Shown here: positions 1 through 12,628 of the stretch, piece after piece
Layout: every line of letters begins with the position of its first letter
Position numbering within the stretch: position 1 is the first letter of the stretch
NCBI GenBank assembly: GCA_020631735.1
Contig: CM036225.1
Span: 66,638,662-66,702,661 of the forward strand
DNA length: 64,000 bases
Source of the DNA: Saccharum officinarum
Taxonomy: Eukaryota; Streptophyta; Magnoliopsida; Poales; Poaceae
Direction of reading: 5' to 3'
Position numbers and translations under genes: made by a program
Notes under the pieces: model-generated
What the model saw: only the letters and a program-made list of their open reading frames with translations
Databases searched by the model: none
Told to the model about the DNA's origin: nothing

Positions 1-2985
1 TTGGATTTCAATCTTCTATCCGTGGCACAAATATGTGATCTTGGTTACAAATATATCTTTGGGGTTGATGATGTGGAAGTCATTAGTATGGATGGTTCAA
101 ATGTGGCATTCAAGGGCTTTAGATATGAGAATCTCTACCTAGTTGACTTCAATGCTAGAGAAACTTCTTTAACAACTTGCTTAATCTCCAAATCAACCAT
201 GGGTTGGCTTTGGCATAGAAGGCTTGGTCATATTGGCATGAAACAATTGAAGAAGCTTACAACTCACAATCTTGTCAATGGATTGAAAGATGTTGAATTT
301 GAGAAGAATAAGCTTTGTAGTGCATGTCAAGCCGAAAAGCAAGTTGGAAGATCACATCCAAAGAAGAGTACAATGAGCACATGCAAAGTATTTGATTTGA
401 TGCACATGAATCTATTTGGACCAACAACATACTCAAGCATAGGTGATAATAAGTATGGTTTTGTCATAGTGGATGACTTCACAAGATTCACATGGGTATT
501 CTTTCTTAGTGACAAAAGTGAAGTGTTTGACATCTTCAAGACCTTTCTCACTAGTGTTCACAATGAGTTTGAGATTAGAATCAAGAAAGTGAGAAGTGAT
601 AATAAAAGTGAGTTCAAGAATACAAGAATTGAAGAACTTTGTGATCACTATGGCATTGGACATCAATTCTCGACCAAGTACACTCCACAATCAAATGGTC
701 TAGTTGAGAGAAAGAATAGAACATTACTTGATATGGCTAGATCAATGCTTCATGAGTACAATGTGAGTCAATCATTTTGGGATGAAGCAATCAATACTGC
801 TTGCTACTACATCAATAGACTATATTGTCATCCATTGCTAGAGAAGACCCCATATGAGCTACTTCATGGAAGAAAGCCCAATATTTCTTACTTTAGGGTG
901 TTTGGTTGCAAATGTTATATCTTGAAGAAGGGCACTAGATTGGGAAAGTTTGATAAGAGATGTGATGAGGGGTTCCTACTTGGTTATTCAACTACAAGCA
1001 AAGCTTATAGAGTTTGGAACAACTCAAGTGGCATTCTAGAAGAAGTTTATGATGTGCCATTTGATGAAACCAATGAGTCACAAGATGAAGAAGAGAATCT
1101 AGATGATGTTGGTGGAACTCTATTGGTGGAAGCAATGAAGAACATGGACATTGGGGACATTAGAGCAAAGCAAGTAATTGATATTCAAGATGATGATAAA
1201 GATCAAGTGCTCAATTCTCCATTCAAGCTAGCTAGTGACTCTCAAGTGCAAGATCATGGTGCTAGTTCATCTCATCAAGATACATCAAGTGATCAACCAA
1301 GCTCAAGCAATCAAGTGCAAGTACTCCAACCACAACATGTTGCAAGAGATCACCCCATTGATAGTGTTATTGGTGATATTAGAAGTGGTGTGCAAACAAG
1401 ATCAAGATTGGCTATGTTTTGTGAGCATGCATCATTTGTGTTAGCCACAGAACCAAAGAAAATATAAGAATCTTTGATGGATGGCGATTGGATCATGGTT
1501 ATGCAAGAAGAACTTAACAATTTCACAAGAAATAATGTTTGGGAATTTTTAGAAAGGCCAAATGACTACAATGTGATTGGAACACAGTGGGTGTTCAAAA
1601 ACAAGCAAGATCAAGATGGCATTGTGGTGAGAAACAAAGCAAGACTAGTTGCTCAAGGTTACACTCAAGTAGAAGGTTTTGACTATGATGAGACATATGC
1701 TCCCGTGGCAAGATTGGAGGCAATAAGGATTCTATTGGCTTATGCTTGTGCACACAACATCAAACTATATCAAATGGATGTCAAAAGTGCATTTCTCAAT
1801 GGAATCATCAATGAGTTAGTATTTGTTGAGCAACCTCCCGGATTTGAAGATAACAATAAACCCAACCATATGTACAAGTTGAAGAAGGCTTTATATGGCT
1901 TAAAACAAGCACCTAGAGCATGGTATGAGAGGCTAAGGGATTTCCTTCTCTCTAAGGGATTCAAGATGGGCAAGGTTGATACAACTTTATTCACCAAGAA
2001 GATTGGGAATGATCTATTTATAGTGCAAATATATGTTGATGACATCATCTTTGGATCAACCGATCAAGCTTATTGTGAAGAATTTGGTGCTATGATGGCC
2101 AAAGAGTTTAAAATATCTATGATTGGTGAACTTAGCTACTTCCGTGGTCTCCAAGTCAAACAATTGAAGAATGAGACATTTGTGAGTCAAGGGAAATACA
2201 TAAGGGGCATGTTGAAGAAGTTTGGAATGCAAGATGCAAAGCCAATTTCAACTCCAATGGGTACAAATGGCAATTTAGATAGTGATCTTGATGGCAAAAT
2301 GGTGAATCAAAAGGAATATTGGTCTTTGATCGGAAGTCTACTCTATGTCACCGCATCAAGGCCGGATGTCATGTTTAGTGTTTGTATGTGTGCTAGATAT
2401 CAAGCCTCACCTAGAGAGAGTCATCTCACGGCCGCAAAGAGAATATTGAGGTACTTGAAGCAAACAAGAGATGTTGGACTATGGTGTCCCAAGGGGTCAA
2501 AGTTTAAATTAATTGGATATTCGGACTCCGACTATGGGGGTTGCAAGATCAATAGAAAGAGCACAAGTGGCACATGTCAATTACTTAGAAGATCACTTGT
2601 GTCATGGTCCTCAAAGAAACAAAATAGTGTGGCAATCTCTACCGCCAAAGCCGAATATGTGAGTGCGGGGAGTTGTTGTGCACAATTGCTATGGATGAAA
2701 TTAACTTTGAAGGATTATGGCCTCAACTTCAAGAATGTGCCATTGCTATGTGATAATGAAAGTGCAATCAAGATGACACAAAACCCGGTTCAACATAGAA
2801 GAACAAAGCATATTGACATAAGGCATCATTTCATTAGAGATCATCAACAAAAGGGAGATATTGCCATTGAAAGTGTTGGCACCGATGATCAACTTGCTGA
2901 TATTCTGACCAAGCCACTTGATGAAAAGAGGTTTTGCAAGCTAAGGAATGAATTGAACATTCTTGATTTCTCAAACATGAGTTGA
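1..2985 (+). pseudogene. Element A pol: integrase, reverse transcriptase, RNase H, split by a stop codon
   Basis: This polyprotein would cut, integrate and copy the element. The first half has the integrase zinc-binding region (HRRLGHIG, then CSAC, about residues 73-110) and the integrase core (about 130-330). The second half has the copia reverse transcriptase with YVDDIIFGS (about 2032-2058) and RNase H with SDSDYGG and the KHIDIRHH tail. An in-frame TAA at 1465-1467 separates the halves. The reading frame is otherwise unbroken from base 1 to the TGA at 2983-2985. The corresponding position in the intact pol of element D is a glutamate codon, so a single nonsense change is the simplest explanation. 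The N-terminus lies before the window. Family assignment is firm; loss of function is inferred. Confidence 0.92.
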
Positions 2986-4075
2986 ATGCACTCCACCCAC
3001 TTATTGACATGTCTCTCCTTCGACATTGCAAGGTAAAGTTGATTGACATGTCATTCATCCTATGCTAAGGACTTGCTAGAGCATGTAGACATAATAAGTG
3101 GTACGCATGAGTATTCATGATAAATCAAATGAATTTGATGGATATATGTTACCACTGTTGCTTCTATGCTTATCTTGATATAGTGGTGGCATATGACATG
3201 TTTGTGAGCTTGTAAACCTAGTGTTGAATCTAGAAGATTTGTTATACGTGTTTAATTCAACATAGGCAAGATAACCCTTATCATGAGGTGTGAAAAAGCT
3301 TGTCTTTGGTTCAAATCGAATTAAATATCTTTGGCAAGTGTTCTAGGTTGAACCAAATTTGATAAATTCTAACCTACTCCATCAAACATTGTTTTTTTCT
3401 CTCCACAATTTGATCCTATTTTTGGGTAAGTTGTTGACAAAGGGGGAGAGAAAAAGATGATTCAACATGATAATAAAGGGGTAAATAAAATTTTTGATGC
3501 ACACAAGTAGGGGGAGCAAGCTCATAAACAAAGTTGGTGCATTTGTTTGTGCATTCTCATATGACTTGCTCATTGCACATGTATTTAAATTCAATATACA
3601 TGCTTGTGTGGTGCAATGCTAGTATAGAACTTGAATGATGAAATGATCTATTAGCATGCATAGGAATAGTTTACTTGTGGTATCTAGACATGCTTAAAGC
3701 TTTACAAGTAGTCCAAGAACCTTTACATATAATGTTGATCTCATGGGGTTCTTGAGTTGTGATGGATGTCTAGTTACTTCATGATGCTAAGGATGGTGTA
3801 AAAGGCAACTCCGATTGGTATCACGCTTCAAAGGTCCATTTCTTACACCTTAGCATCATTTTGGTGGAATTACTCTCTCAACACTTCTATCCATGCATAT
3901 GTGTAAAGCTTTCAATCCAAACTCTATGCACATATGTAGGGAGAGCTAATGCTATCAAAACCGAGCTTGTGATAATTGTCCAAACTTTACTTATGAGCAA
4001 AATGATTGGACAAGTATGACAAGTTCAAAACTTTTATTATCAAAATCATCTTTGTGAGGGTTGTCATCAATTACC
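2986..4075 (+). other. Element A noncoding region after pol, with extra polypurine tracts
   Basis: No credible coding frame is present. Two additional purine runs resemble the primer tract for plus-strand synthesis: about 3439-3457 (AAAGGGGGAGAG type) and about 3508-3520 (TAGGGGGAGCAAG). Multiple polypurine tracts between pol and the 3' LTR are a known Sirevirus trait. The same pattern recurs in elements B and D. No envelope-like gene is seen here. Confidence 0.7.
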
Positions 4076-4089
4076 AAAAAAGGGGAGAT
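4076..4089 (+). other. Polypurine tract of element A
   Basis: The run AAAAAAGGGGAGAT directly abuts the LTR terminus TGAAAGTCCC at 4090, the expected position for the plus-strand primer of reverse transcription. Confidence 0.85.
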
Positions 4090-5346
4090 TGAAAGTCCCT
4101 AGTTTGGTTTTGGTTAATTGATGAAACCTAGGACTAACCTTTGTATCTAAGTGGATGATTTAGATAAAGGTGGTCATTGAATATGAGACATGACATTGAC
4201 TCATGTGACCAAGATGATGCTTGGCTCGATGGACCGGTTGTGAAGGTGAAGGGCAAGTCGAGGCTTCGAAGCAAAGGACCATGCGATGGTGAAGCTTGAG
4301 CAAGACTTGGCGCCGACGGACCGATGCAACGGTGAAGAGCAAGTGAAGTCAAGGTCGATGGATCGAGACGGTCATGTGATGATATGAAGTGGATCATATC
4401 TTTTGGAAAAACAAAATGGGCTCAAGACAAAGGTATAACCATAGGGCCATTTTGTTTTGCACTCAAGACACCATAGAGGGTGTGAGTGGCTTAGTATTGA
4501 TAGCCGAACTATTAAGAGGGGAAGTCTTATCGGTTATTCGAAGCATGGGTGCCACTAGGTGAATTCATGAAGTGCATTGCATGTAGGGCCTAGTGACCTA
4601 ACTGGAAAACCTTCGAAAATGTTTATGAAAATGCTAACACACGTGCACAAGGTGGTGATCACTTGTTGGTGTTGGCACATTTACGAAGGCGTTGAAGTTT
4701 GAGCGGTACAGAGGGTTTGGGTTCCTCTCTCCCTCCCGCCGAGCGTGCGAGCGTAGGATTCAGGCGTTTTCGAGGAGTTGAAATGTCTATTTTCCACTAC
4801 GCCGGAAGTCAGAAAAGAAACGGAGGTGAACGAAAGTCATAGAGGTGACCGGATGCTGCACCAGACGAGGTCACGGTTTGACTAGACACGTCCGGTCAGT
4901 TCAATGCAGCAGTCAGGCGTGCGGGTGTTAGGGTTTGCAACTGGCGTGTCCGGTCACTTGTGGGACCGGCGCGTCCAGTCGGGCACCTAGAAGTGTAGCG
5001 CATGGTGTAAAGCTGATCGGACATGTGGCGCGTCCGGTCACATGGGATCGGACGTGTCTGGTCGTTGAGGGAGCTTACTGGACTCCAACCGGACGCTGGC
5101 ACTGTCGCGTCCGGTCGTTGCCTGGAGCGCGTCCGGTTGATGCTTCGCGGGCGTGCGATACTGTGCGATCGGCGCGTCCGGTCGGTTGAGCGGCGCGTCC
5201 GGTCATTGTATTTGACCGTTGGCGCACAGTGACCGTTGGAGGATCGGACGCAGTTGAGCGCGTCCAGTCAGTCTCGACCGGCGCGTCCGGTCATCCCGAA
5301 AAACGTCCAGTGAAGGGGTACTACGGCTCTATTCGTTTGGGATGCT

Positions 5347-5354
5347 TATAAATA
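5347..5354 (+). promoter_or_regulatory. TATA box of element A LTR
   Basis: TATAAATA lies just downstream of the GC-rich palindrome cluster. The same arrangement (palindromes, then TATAAATA) recurs in the LTRs of B and D, which supports its role as the LTR promoter. Transcription start is not visible. Confidence 0.6.
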
Positions 5355-6000
5355 CTTGTTGGCCGGCCCTTGGGGAGGGCTCTCGTGATTTCTAACACTC
5401 TTTTGCATCCTTTGAGCTAGAGCTTCTCCCTCCCACTCATCTCTCTTGTTTGATTGCAAATCAAAAGTGAGATTGAGTGATCCCAAAGTGCATTGCATAG
5501 CTTGAGGGCATCTAGTGGCACTTGTGGGTGGTATAGCCGGTGGATTTCTTGTTACTCTTGGAGAGTACCGCTCCTAGCTGGCTTGGAGATTGTTGGAGGC
5601 GTTGGCAAGAGAAGGAGATTGTTCTTGGCCACCTCCGGTTGATTGTAAGAGGTTCGTGTGCTTTCCTCGGCGGAGCGCCAAAAGCAACTCTAGTGGATTG
5701 CGCGTGTCATTGAGTTACCTCACTTGAGAGTGGTATCTTGCGGTGCCTTGCGGGGCGTGCCTTGAGGGGCAAGTGACTTGAGGGTCACACCAAGGAACCA
5801 TCTAAGTGTTGGTCAACACAACCGGTGACGTAGCTTGTCGGTGCACAAGTGAACATCGGGTGAACAAAAATATTGTGTCTCTTGTCTCTCGGTGATTGGT
5901 CTTCATATTGTGTTGTTGTCAATATTGATTGATTGTATATCATCTTGGTGATTGGCAACATCTTTACTCCACCGTCGGTATAAGATTCACAATCCTCTCT

Positions 6001-6005
6001 CTCTC
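6001..6005. repeat. Target site duplication of element B, left copy
   Basis: CTCTC immediately before the LTR terminus TGAAGGG at 6006. It matches CTCTC at 16914-16918 immediately after the other LTR. Five bases is the usual copia duplication. The surrounding sequence is CT-rich, so the exact frame of the duplication is slightly ambiguous. Confidence 0.85.
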
Positions 6006-6405
6006 TGAAGGGTCGAGATGGCGGACTAGAGGGGGGGTGAATAGTCCTTTCTAAAATTAATCGCGTCGGCAAACCAAAACAAATGCGGAATTAAAACTAT
6101 CGGTCTAGCCAAAACTACACCCCTCTATCTTAGTTCACAAGCACCTCACAAAGATCCTAATTATGTAACTAAGGTGCTTTCCTTAGCAAGAGCTCTCCTA
6201 AACAATTCTAGAGAAAGGTCACACAAACCTATGTACTAGTACTTTAGCAAAGCCGGGGAGCTCCTACACAATTCTAGTAAGCAAAAGCACAAAGCCACCT
6301 ATGCTCACTAGCAATGCTCAATAGCAAGGCAACTAATGCCAAACTAGAGAGCGCAAATTACTTAGCTACACAAACTAAGCAATATGACTAACAAGGTTAC
6401 ACAAA

Positions 6406-7515
6406 CCAAATTAGCCACGCAACGGGAGCTACTTCTATGCTACACAAGCAAGAAGGTAACTAGCTAACTACACAAGCAAACTAGTTACAAGAGCAACTAC
6501 ACAAGCACAAGTATATGAATGTAAATACAAGCTTGTGAATCGAAAGCAAACCACTGAGAAGATGTACATAATGTTGACACGACGGTTTTTCACCGAGGTT
6601 CACTTGGTTGCCACCAAGCTAGTCCCCGTTGTGGCGATACACCCACTTGATGGATCACGAGCTAATTGACTATCAAGAGTCAAACCCTTAGCAGGTGCCG
6701 CACATCCACTCTCAAGATGGGGATCCTCCAAGCCATGAGCTTTACTAGAGTTGCTCTTCGCGATCCCCGCGGGGTGAGCACAATCCCCCTCACAAATCCT
6801 CCTCCGGAGCCACGCATAATCTCCACGCGTGCTTCAATGGAGTCGCAAGCCACCAAGCCGTCTAGGAGGTGGCAACCTCCAAGAGTAACAAGCACCACCG
6901 GCTTGCAACACGATCACCTAGTGCCACTCGATGCAATCCTCTCGATGCAACACACTAGAACCAAATTAGCCACGCAACGGGAGCTACTTCTATGCTACAC
7001 AAGCAAGAAGGTAACTAGCTAACTACACAAGCAAACTAGTTACAAGAGCAACTACACAAGCACAAGTATATGAATGTAAATACAAGCTTGTGAATCGAAA
7101 GCAAACCACCGAGAAGATGTACACAATGTTGACACGGCGGTTTTTCACCGAGGTTCACTTGGTTGCCACCAAGCTAGTCCCCGTTGTGGCGAAACACCCA
7201 CTTGATGGATCATGAGCTAATTGACTATCAAGAGTCAAACCCTCAGCGGGTGCCGCACATCCACTCTCAAGATGGGGATCCTCCAAGCCACGAGGTTTAC
7301 TAGAGTTGCTCTTCGCGATCCCCGCGGGGTGAGCACAATCCCCCTCACAAATCCTCCTCCGGAGCTACGCATAATCTCCACGTGTGCTTCAACGGAGTCA
7401 CAAGCCACCAAGCCATCTAGGAGGTGGCAACCTCCAAGAGTAACAAGCACCACTGGCTTGCAACACGATCACCTAGTGCCACTCGATGCAATCCTCTCGA
7501 TGCAACGCACTAGAA
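6406..7515. repeat. 555-bp tandem duplication inside the element B 3' LTR
   Basis: Unit 1 is 6406-6960 and unit 2 is 6961-7515. Both begin CCAAATTAGCCACGC and end TGCAAC.CACTAGAA. The partner LTR at 14424-16913 has one copy only, so the duplication arose after insertion or in this LTR alone. The units differ at a few scattered bases. Only about two bases of junction homology are visible. Confidence 0.9.
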
Positions 7516-7641
7516 TTGCTCTCTCACTCGATCCGATGAACACTATCAAGCATGAGTGAGTTAGAGGGCTTCCAAGCACTACCACATAAGCCACCAAGGC
7601 CAAAGTGTGCTCAGCTACCGGCCAAGACCGACCAAGGCATC

Positions 7642-7649
7642 TATTTATA
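7642..7649 (-). promoter_or_regulatory. TATA box in element B 3' LTR
   Basis: Minus-strand TATAAATA next to the palindrome array, at the same place as in the partner LTR (15503-15510). Confidence 0.55.
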
Positions 7650-9052
7650 ACCCCACGGTCAAATAGAGCCGTTACCCCTTCACTGGGCAAACTTCGGGAT
7701 GACCGGACGCACCGGTCAAACTGACCGGACGCGCCGGTCGAACTGACCGGACGTGCTCAACCGCGTCCGGTCCTCCAACGGTCACTGCGCCAATGGTCAA
7801 AACGTCACGACCGGACGCGCCTCTCATGACGACCGGACGTGCCTGTCAAATGACCAGACGCGCCCGTCAAACGACTGGACGCGCCGATCGCACAGTACCG
7901 CGCGCCCGCGAAGCAACGACCGGACGCGCCTTAGGCAATGACCGGACACGACAGTGCCCGCGTCCGGTTAGAGTCCAGTAAGCTCCCTCAACGATCGGAC
8001 GCGTCCGATCGCGTGTGACCGGACGCGCCCCGCGTCCGATCGTCCTTGCGAACCGCAGTTCCTTCTGGGCACCTGACCGGACGCGCCGGTCCCGTGAGTG
8101 ACTGGACACGCCGGTTGCAAACCCTAACACCCGCGGCTGCGTTGAACTGACCGGACGCGTCCGGTCACACCATGACCGCGTCCGGTGCAGCGTCCGGTCA
8201 CCTCTGTGACCTCCGTTCGCCTCCGTTTCTTTTCTGACTTCCGACGTAGTGGAAAATAGGCATTTCAAGTTCCCAAAAACGTCTGAATCCCGCGCTCGCA
8301 AGCTCGGCGGGAGGGAGAGAGAGACCCAAACCCTCTCTACCGCTCAAACTTTATTGCCTTCATAAATGTGACAACACAAACAAGTGATCACCACCTTGTG
8401 CACGTGTGTTAGTATTTTCATAATCATTTTACCGAAGGAGTTAACCACTCAACATGCCACGCCACTCGATCCTAGCAACGATGCATAGTTAGAACACACG
8501 AGTGGCACTAGATGACCGATATGCAAACAAGTTTGCCCCTCTTGATAGTACGGCCTTCTATCCTAAACCCGGTCATAAACTTCTCTACACACCTATGACC
8601 GGTGAAATGGAAATGCCCTAGGTTATACCTTTGCCTTGCGCATTCCACTCCATCTCCTCCGACGTTGATGCAACACATGCACCAACCATATCACAAATGA
8701 TATGATCCACATCATATCATCATGTGACCTTGGTCCCTCGATCTTGACCTCACTTGCTCTTCACCGTTGCGTCGGTCCATCGGCGCCAAGTTATGCTCAA
8801 GCTTCACCGTCACACGCGGTCCCTCACTTCAAAGCCTCTAACTTGCCCTTCACACTTGCAACAGGTCCGTCGAGCCAAGCCTCATCTTGATCTTCGCCAC
8901 CTTGGCCACATGACTCCATGTCATGTCTCATATGCAATGAGCTCCTTCATGACACCATCACATGTGGACTAATCTCATGTGTATCTCACATAACCACATA
9001 TTAGTCCACCTAAGTTGTCACTCAATTACCAAAACCAAACGAGGACCTTTCA

Positions 9053-9066
9053 ATCTCCCCCTTTTT
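9053..9066 (-). other. Polypurine tract of element B
   Basis: Read on the minus strand, AAAAAGGGGGAGAT abuts the LTR start TGAAAGG. Further C-rich runs on the + strand (purine on minus) near 9665-9678, 9731-9744 and 9840-9850 give the multiple-tract pattern of Sireviruses. Confidence 0.85.
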
Positions 9067-12000
9067 AGTAATTGATGACAACTCTACAAAGATATGGAAA
9101 TTAAGCTTTTTCAAGCTAGCACTTCACACAAAGTGTAAATTGCTAACATGTTTTGGATTTAATGTTACTTATCCAACTTTTAAGCTCTATGTCAAGATTT
9201 GGATAAGCACCATAAAATCCGACTTGGTAGTGATAACTCCCCCTACATATGTGCTCAAAAGGTTTGGTTTTAAACTTGCACATATGCATAAATATGAAAT
9301 TTGTGGGAGGGTTAGCACTACTAAGTGATGCTAAGGTGTATAGAATAAACCTTTGTAGCTTGATACCAATTGGTGCTTGATACTATTTGAAAATCACAAG
9401 TTTGCCATCATCCTTAGCATCATGAGTAGCTAGACATCAAAAACACTAGAAACCCCGTGAGATCAACATTATAAGCAAGGTTCTAGTTTTTGCATGATAA
9501 ACATAAGTCTAGCTAACATCCTATGCATGCTAGTTATCATATATCATTCAAGTTCTATAACTAGCATACAACACACAAGCATACATATTAAATATAAAAC
9601 TTATGCAATGCAAGCAAGCACATGAATATGCACATATCAAATGCAACCAAACAATGTTTATGAGCTTGCTCCCCCTACTTGTGTGCTTCTTTTGTCCAAG
9701 AATTTTGATCCTTCTCATTTCTTCAATGTTGCTCCCTCTTTGTCCATCTCCATATCTAAACTCATCTTCGCATGATATCTTTGTTCAATCTCTTCCCAAA
9801 CCTCTCTCTCTTGGTGTATTGACATATCTTTGTTCCAATTTCTCCCCCTTTGTCATCAATTTCCATAAAAGGGTGTACTTCTCATTGATGCAAAGGCTTG
9901 CATTGGGGTAGATGGTTGAGACTTGAATATTGCGTTGTTGATGGACATCACCGCACATGTTGGAATGACATTACTTGTATGTTGCTCTTGAGATACTACT
10001 TAGGATCTTTGACCTTGATACCATTACGTGGGGCTCCTCCCCCTATGTCATAGCATGGGTCATTCACTTGATAATCTTGAGCTCTTGTGTGTGAGGGAAG
10101 TTTCTTCATTTGATGATCACTTAAAAGTTGAGGATCACTTGTGGAACCACCGTCTTGTATAAATGATATCATGTGTAGAAATACCACGAATAAGTGTGTG
10201 ATACCAATTTGAAGAATCCTCTATCATGGAACCACTTGTAGGATTTGTCAATATGATCTTTTCTTGAACATTTGCTATCTTTATGAGTACCACTTGTAGG
10301 ATATCACTTGTAGATCATGATCTAGACACCACTTGTAAATACCAATTGAAGAAATATTTTGAGTCTAGATACCATTTGAAACACCCTAGATATCCATTTG
10401 CATTGTTGTCTTGTGCTTGTACCCATATCATTGTCATGAGCTTCTAGTATGACTTGAACTAAGTTGATTTGCCTAAGATTCTAAGACCGGTTTGATCCAA
10501 TGACAAGCTTCTTCACTCCTCATACTAAGGGTTATCTTACCAATGTTGTACTTGTCACTTGTTAGCAATCCAAACTAGATCAAGTACTTGGGTTCACTAG
10601 CTCATGAACAAATTCATACACATACCACTAGATCATTTAAATAATTTAAGCAATAGTGGTAGGCTATGAATTTAAACATTTTATTTGTTATGCATGATCC
10701 TAGTAAGCATGTACTATATGCACTAATCACATACTAGTAAGGGATGAAATGATCATGCACATTGCAATGATACCTTTGTTATGTTGGAGTAGAGGATAGT
10801 CACATAGATTCCAATTCATTACTCCAATAGCAATGTAAAGTCCAATTTATAAGCTTGGTGAAGACCAATCATTATAGAGAAATCCATTCTTCACCCATAT
10901 GAAATGAGAACCATTAATAATAAAGTGTATTATCTCTTGTTGTGGTTGGCTTGCTTTTTCTCTTTGATCAATGCTTGCATGAGAGAAGTACTTATGATAC
11001 CAATTTTATAACCATGACTAGCTCTCTTTTGGGTGTTGCTTTCTTTTCTTGATCAACCCTATTGATTGATTCAATTAAGCATCTCAAATATCCCTTGAAT
11101 TCATCACTTCCGTGTTAGTCTTCCAAGCCGGTGCTCGGTTTACCCACCCATGGGCGGCAAGCCCCCTCAGCAGGGAGAAGTGACTTCTCTCCAAAGAACC
11201 ATCCTTGACACTTACTTGAATTGACTTTGATTGATTGATCTATGGACTTAACTTGATGAGTAACCTTGAATTATTCTTTAAGTCCTTTTCTTTCTACTAA
11301 ATGATCTCCAATCATTACTAGAACTTGAACCTCATCTTCATCTTGAGTTTGATCTTCATTTTCAAATTTGAGTACCAAATTTGTACACTAAGCACATTCC
11401 ACAATCAATGCCCTTGTACTCATTTCTTGTCATTCTTATAGATCAATTCAAAATCAAACTTAGGTGCCTCAAACACTTATGATACCACTTAAAGTGACTC
11501 TAGATCAATCCAATAATTGTCACTTTTCTGGCAGATTCTGTACCCTTGAAAGAATAATTCATATCTCCCAATGTACAGATCCAAATGCCATGTAATTTGG
11601 TGGAGATGTGATTCACTAAGTCATCTAGCAGCTGTAAAAATTTGAGATTCATTTGACATCTATATTGCTACCAGATTTTAAATCTTCCACCACTGCTACA
11701 TGCTGAAAACTGCTGCACTATAGCTGATAAGATGTACTCCAAAGCCGAAGCATCTCTTATCCAATTCTCATAAAATTTGTACAGCATCTTATAACATAAG
11801 TCTAGAGCATGCATACCAAAATTCATGCCAATACAAGTAGATTTGATCATACAAACTCAGACTTGATCACTGCTAGCTCAGATTTTCAACTTTGGACAGA
11901 TTTCAATACATTGAGCAATACTTCATCAAATATGAATCAAACTTGAAACTAACTTGTTTGAATACTTTCACAAGACATATATCCATCCAATCCACTTACT

Positions 12001-12403
12001 AAATGTCATCTCATGAATTTATCCAACACAAATCAATTCAAACTTGATTACTTAAGCATTTAATCCATTCAAACATCTCATAGCAAGCAACATTGCATAT
12101 ATATCCAATTCAATCAACTCATATGCACACAAGTGAAATGATCAACAAGAGATATACCTTGGTTAGCTCATGATCATCCAATAGCAAGATTTCAACTTGA
12201 ATATTTGCAAGCCATCAAATATATCCAATAAATCACCACAAACTTTAACATTGCACTTGTATGTTGTAGCACTTGGACTTCACTTATTTTGACTTGGCAT
12301 TGGGATTGGATATGCATTAAGCTTCATAACTTGACTCAATATACGATGAACAAAATGAAACCAATTGAATCAAGCCTCCAATGCCGATGGTACCTACAAA
12401 CAA
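9067..12403 (-). other. Element B noncoding interior where pol would be expected
   Basis: This is AT-rich DNA without a long frame or any recognisable protease, integrase, reverse transcriptase or RNase H motif on either strand. Part of it (about 9660-9860) resembles the post-pol noncoding region of element A, including the GTAGGGGGAGCAAG tract. The element therefore looks like gag joined to a post-pol region, with pol missing rather than mutated. Confidence 0.75.
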
Positions 12404-12628
12404 TCATCTACTCTTTGATGGTACCCAAATAAGTTTGGGTCATCTCAAGTTAGGAGCAACATACTTAGGCAAAGCCTTAGTATGGGTAGCGGGATGTTTT
12501 GCAATTCCAACCAATGAGGTATCATTGCCATCCTTTCTAAGCATGTTAGTATTATTAATTGAACTAGGCTTAGTATTACCTAGGGGACATGAATGAGCCA
12601 TGTGTCCCCTTTCCCGGCATGAATATCA
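12404..12628 (-). pseudogene. Element B gag C-terminal remnant beyond the premature stop
   Basis: In the same frame as gag, the sequence after TGA 12626-12628 keeps the rest of a CCHC knuckle (C, four residues, H, four residues, C). It also keeps a tail ending in a KLIWVPSKS-type motif found at the end of such gag proteins. A second TGA at 12440-12442 and a final TGA at 12404-12406 interrupt and end it. Read-through seems unlikely. Confidence 0.6.

Larger units (their letters stand above)
1..6005 (+). mobile_element. Element A: Sirevirus-like Ty1-copia retrotransposon, 5' truncated by the window
   Basis: The window opens inside the pol gene of a copia element on the + strand. Order is pre-integrase region, integrase, reverse transcriptase, RNase H, which is the copia order (gypsy has integrase last). 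A noncoding stretch with several polypurine tracts follows, then a long LTR starting TGAAAG at 4090. Long LTRs, repeated polypurine tracts after pol and clustered GC-rich palindromes in the LTR are traits of the grass Sirevirus lineage (Opie/Maximus type). The 3' LTR stops at 6005, where element B is inserted, and resumes at 16919-17188. The 5' LTR, gag and protease lie outside the window. Confidence 0.93.
4090..6005 (+). repeat. Element A 3' LTR, proximal part
   Basis: The LTR starts TGAAAGTCCCTAG right after the polypurine tract. It runs uninterrupted to the TSD CTCTC at 6001-6005, where element B is inserted, and resumes at 16919. Rejoined, it would be about 2.19 kb, ending ACCTTACA at 17188. 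Bases 4880-5310 hold a cluster of GC-rich near-palindromes around GACCGGACGCG. Both ends obey the TG...CA rule. The upstream LTR is not in the window, so divergence cannot be measured. Confidence 0.88.
6006..9052 (-). repeat. Element B LTR, 3' LTR in element orientation
   Basis: On the minus strand it begins TGAAAGGTCC (at 9052) and ends CCCTTCA (at 6006). It is 3047 bp against 2490 bp for its partner. Nearly all of the difference is an internal 555-bp tandem duplication at 6406-7515. A dense array of palindromic GACCGGACGCG motifs lies at about 7695-8215, including a perfect 20-base palindrome at 8148-8167. Confidence 0.92.

Noticed and set aside
6666..7559. Two similar frames beginning MTIKSQTLS, repeated again at 15082
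   Set aside because: They lie in LTR sequence and owe their similarity to the 555-bp duplication and the LTR pair, not to a gene family.
7695..8300. Regularly spaced palindromes resembling a CRISPR array or a coding region in several frames
   Set aside because: This is a plant LTR. The motifs vary in sequence and spacing, no unique equal-length spacers exist, and the same array recurs in all related LTRs. Open frames here come from high GC content.
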